DNA from: JAXGMV01 sp040772085
GTDB lineage: Bacteria > Chloroflexota > Anaerolineae > Anaerolineales > Anaerolineaceae
DNA length: 64,000 bases
NCBI GenBank assembly: GCA_040772085.1
Contig: JAXGYU010000001.1
Coordinates: forward strand, 1,860,001-1,924,000
Direction of reading: 5' to 3'
Positions 62,241-64,000 of the stretch are shown one piece after another (within the stretch, counting starts at the first letter, position 1; every line of letters begins with the position of its first letter). A model generated the notes under the pieces. That model worked only from the letters and a program-made list of their open reading frames with translations, had not been told where the DNA came from and ran no database searches. Both the position numbers and the translations under genes were made by a program.

Positions 62241-63314
62241 ATGAAACAATTTCCACAGCAGCGCTTGTTGACCTGGTATGACCTCAACAAGCGCGCTTTG
62301 CCGTGGCGCGGTTCGCAGGACCCCTATGCCATCTGGGTCTCCGAGATCATGCTGCAACAGACGCAGGTCGAAACCGTCAAGCCGTATTATGACGCCTGGA
62401 TGAACCGCTTCCCAAGCCTGCTTGCGCTTTCGCAGGCTGAGGAGCAGGAGGTGCTGAAGGTATGGGAAGGGCTGGGCTATTACAGCCGCGCGCGCAACAT
62501 GCTAAAAGCTGCCAGACTGTTGGTGAAAGACTTTGGCGGGCGATTCCCGCAAACAGTCAAAGGGCTGATGAGCCTGCCGGGCATTGGCGCCTATACAGCC
62601 GCCGCCATTCTCTCGATCGCATTCGGCAAAGACATTGCCGCGCTGGACGGTAATATCAAGCGCGTTTACGCGCGCTGGTTTGCGGTCACAGAACCTTTGA
62701 ACAGCCCGATGGGCGAGAAAAAACTGAAGGCTTTAGCCGATGAGAACCTGCCTGCCGGCCAGGCGGGTGATTATAACCAGGCGTTGATGGATCTCGGCGC
62801 GGGTGTTTGTCTGCCGGCCAAACCGCTCTGCATGCTGTGTCCGGTGCAGGGTGGGTGCGCGGCGTTTGAAAGCGGCAGGCAGAACGAACTGCCGGTGGTT
62901 GCCGCCAAAACGGAGGTGCCGCATTACACCGTCGCCGCGGGCGTCTGGCTGCGCGATGATAGCGTCTTGCTGGCTCGCAGACCCTCACACGGATTGCTGG
63001 GCGGTATGTGGGAATATCCTGGTGGGAAGATTGAAAGCGGCGAGACCCTGCAGGCTTGCCTGAGGCGCGAATGGCTGGAGGAACTCTCCATGCCGGTGGA
63101 GGCTGGCGCGTTACTCGGCGTTTACCGCCATGCGTATACCCACTTCAAAGTCACGCTGCACGCGTTTCTCGTCAGCGCGGCTGCGGATATCCAGCCTGTG
63201 GCACGGGAAGCCAGCGAGCTGCGCTGGGTGCCGCTCGCCGAGCTTGGCGCTTACCCGATGGGCAAACTCGACCGCATGATCAGCCGGGACCTGATAAAGA
63301 AAAATCCGGGGTAA
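62241..63314 (+). CDS. mutY: adenine DNA glycosylase MutY
   Basis: A 357-residue DNA repair enzyme that removes A opposite 8-oxoG. HhH-GPD domain with Glu35 (SEIMLQQTQVETV), helix-hairpin-helix LPGIGAYTA, catalytic Asp136 (ALDGNIKRV), a [4Fe-4S] loop (Cys190, 197, 200, 206), and a C-terminal NUDIX-like domain (about 228-345, WEYPGGKIESGE) for 8-oxoG recognition. Complete. Confidence 0.96.
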   Translation: MKQFPQQRLLTWYDLNKRALPWRGSQDPYAIWVSEIMLQQTQVETVKPYYDAWMNRFPSLLALSQAEEQEVLKVWEGLGYYSRARNMLKAARLLVKDFGGRFPQTVKGLMSLPGIGAYTAAAILSIAFGKDIAALDGNIKRVYARWFAVTEPLNSPMGEKKLKALADENLPAGQAGDYNQALMDLGAGVCLPAKPLCMLCPVQGGCAAFESGRQNELPVVAAKTEVPHYTVAAGVWLRDDSVLLARRPSHGLLGGMWEYPGGKIESGETLQACLRREWLEELSMPVEAGALLGVYRHAYTHFKVTLHAFLVSAAADIQPVAREASELRWVPLAELGAYPMGKLDRMISRDLIKKNPG

Positions 63315-63331
63315 GAACGCCCCGGATTTTT
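63301..63331. terminator. bidirectional terminator at the end of mutY
   Basis: 11-bp stem (63301-63311 with 63320-63330) that begins inside the last codons of mutY; T-run follows. Convergent with the aldo/keto reductase. Confidence 0.85.
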
Positions 63332-63348
63332 GTGCATACCAAGCAAGT

Positions 63349-64000
63349 CTAGCCTTTCAGGATTTCTTCAACAACCTTCACGTCTTCTTCGTTGAGTTCC
63401 CACTCGGCAGCCGTGATATTGGCCTGCAACTGCACGAGCTTGGTGGCGCCGGTGATAACCGAGCTGACCTGCGGTTTGCTGAGCAGCCAGGACTGCGCCA
63501 GCTCATTGATCTCATGTCCGCGCTCTTTAGCAAACGTCTGCAGCTTGTCCAGCTTGTCGTAATTGGCGTCGGTCATGTAGGCTTTTACATAGTCACTGCT
63601 CTCGCCGCGCGAACCCACAGGCGCGGGTTTGCCGCGTTGATACTTGCCGGTCAGGAAGCCGCCAGCCAGCGGGAAGTAGGGGATGTAGCCGACCTTGTGC
63701 TCGAGGCAGTAAGGCAGCACTTCAGGCTCATCACGGCGCTCGAACATGTGATATTCGTTTTGCAGCGCGATGAAAGGGGTCCAGTCCTTGAACTCAGCCA
63801 GCAGGTTGGCGCGAGCGAGTTGCCAGGAGCTGAAATTGGAGGCGCCGACATAGCGGATCTTGCCGGCACGCACCAGGTCATCCAGTGCCCGCTGGGTTTC
63901 TTCGATCGGCGTCGTGGGGTCCCAGGAATGGACGTAATACAGGTCGATGTGGTCAGTCTGCAGCCGGCGCAGTGATGCTTCAACGGCGTTCTGCATGTGG
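63349..64000 (-). CDS. aldo/keto reductase (partial, N-terminus off the right edge)
   Basis: The C-terminal 217 residues of an aldo/keto reductase: SLRRLQTDHIDLYYVHSWDP (catalytic His in YYVHS), RYVGASNFSSWQLARA, PYFPLAGGFLTGKYQRG and VSSVITGATKLVQLQAN. The N-terminal part with the Asp-Tyr-Lys residues (about 110 residues) is beyond 64000. Different subgroup from the one at 16071-17063. Confidence 0.9.
   Translation of the reverse strand, partial: HMQNAVEASLRRLQTDHIDLYYVHSWDPTTPIEETQRALDDLVRAGKIRYVGASNFSSWQLARANLLAEFKDWTPFIALQNEYHMFERRDEPEVLPYCLEHKVGYIPYFPLAGGFLTGKYQRGKPAPVGSRGESSDYVKAYMTDANYDKLDKLQTFAKERGHEINELAQSWLLSKPQVSSVITGATKLVQLQANITAAEWELNEEDVKVVEEILKG

Noticed and set aside
62740..62775. 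LPAGQAG stretch in MutY as an inserted palindromic repeat
   Set aside because: It aligns with the normal LPxxRAGDxNQA loop of MutY, so nothing is inserted; the palindrome is short.

Overview
The window reads as a chromosomal segment of a free-living, mostly anaerobic bacterium of the phylum Chloroflexota, most likely class Anaerolineae. The evidence is a complete 16S-tRNA-Ile-tRNA-Ala-23S-5S operon whose 16S carries the 338-region variant matched by probe EUB338-III, a pyruvate:ferredoxin oxidoreductase, VanW and LytR-CpsA-Psr envelope proteins, DUF2079 membrane proteins, and many M20 peptidases and amino-acid or peptide transporters. No phage, plasmid, insertion sequence or CRISPR array was seen. 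Most of the DNA is moderately GC-rich; the stretch 36.4-42.0 kb is visibly AT-richer.

Layout. 1-8.3 kb: mainly minus-strand metabolic genes (SagB-type nitroreductase fragment, DmpA-type peptidase, two small unknowns, ornithine cyclodeaminase family, EamA exporter, HD hydrolase, serine hydrolase) and one plus-strand MATE-like protein. 8.4-12.2 kb: a selenocysteine peroxiredoxin read through an in-frame TGA, then a two-subunit DUF5058-type transporter behind a structured leader and an M20 peptidase. 12.2-19.3 kb: minus-strand genes for an HD protein, serine hydrolase, DedA, EamA, aldo/keto reductase, dodecin, MFS and poly-gamma-glutamate hydrolase. 19.4-21.9 kb: orphan urocanate hydratase (hutU) followed by two small paired membrane-anchored proteins. 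21.9-28.7 kb: MscS channel, LCP protein, Trm112-like protein, nucleoside hydrolase, VanW protein, CrcB. 28.8-34.5 kb: the rRNA operon with two promoters. 34.7-36.4 kb: KdgT-like permease, then rpsU-infA behind an attenuator-like leader. 36.5-42.0 kb: three DUF2079 paralogues and a DJ-1/PfpI protein. 42.0-46.0 kb: an M20-YfcC-M20D operon. 46.1-50.7 kb: dihydroorotate-dehydrogenase-like protein and nifJ. 51.0-52.6 kb: fmdB-csoR-osmC-nudix operon with a CsoR-type operator. 52.7-55.0 kb: nucleotide-sugar dehydrogenase and lexA with a perfect SOS box. 55.1-60.4 kb, minus strand: tRNA-Thr, tRNA-Tyr, tRNA-Thr, tuf, rpmG, tRNA-Trp, secE, nusG, rplK, rplA, rplJ, rplL, the classic bacterial order. 60.7-64 kb: NimA-like flavoprotein, MBL-fold protein, small unknown, mutY, partial aldo/keto reductase.

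Together: the metabolic genes suggest fermentative growth on peptides and amino acids (M20 peptidases with their own transporters, hutU, YfcC-type antiporter, nifJ) with oxidative-stress defence (Sec-peroxiredoxin, OsmC, MutY, LexA). The translation genes are split over the rRNA operon, rpsU-infA, and the tuf-rpl cluster. The strongest unusual items are the selenoprotein with no canonical resolving cysteine, the rpsU leader, the leader plus two-subunit transporter of unknown substrate, and the LexA with an altered self-cleavage site. All names rest on reading the translated sequences and motifs by eye; no database search was possible.
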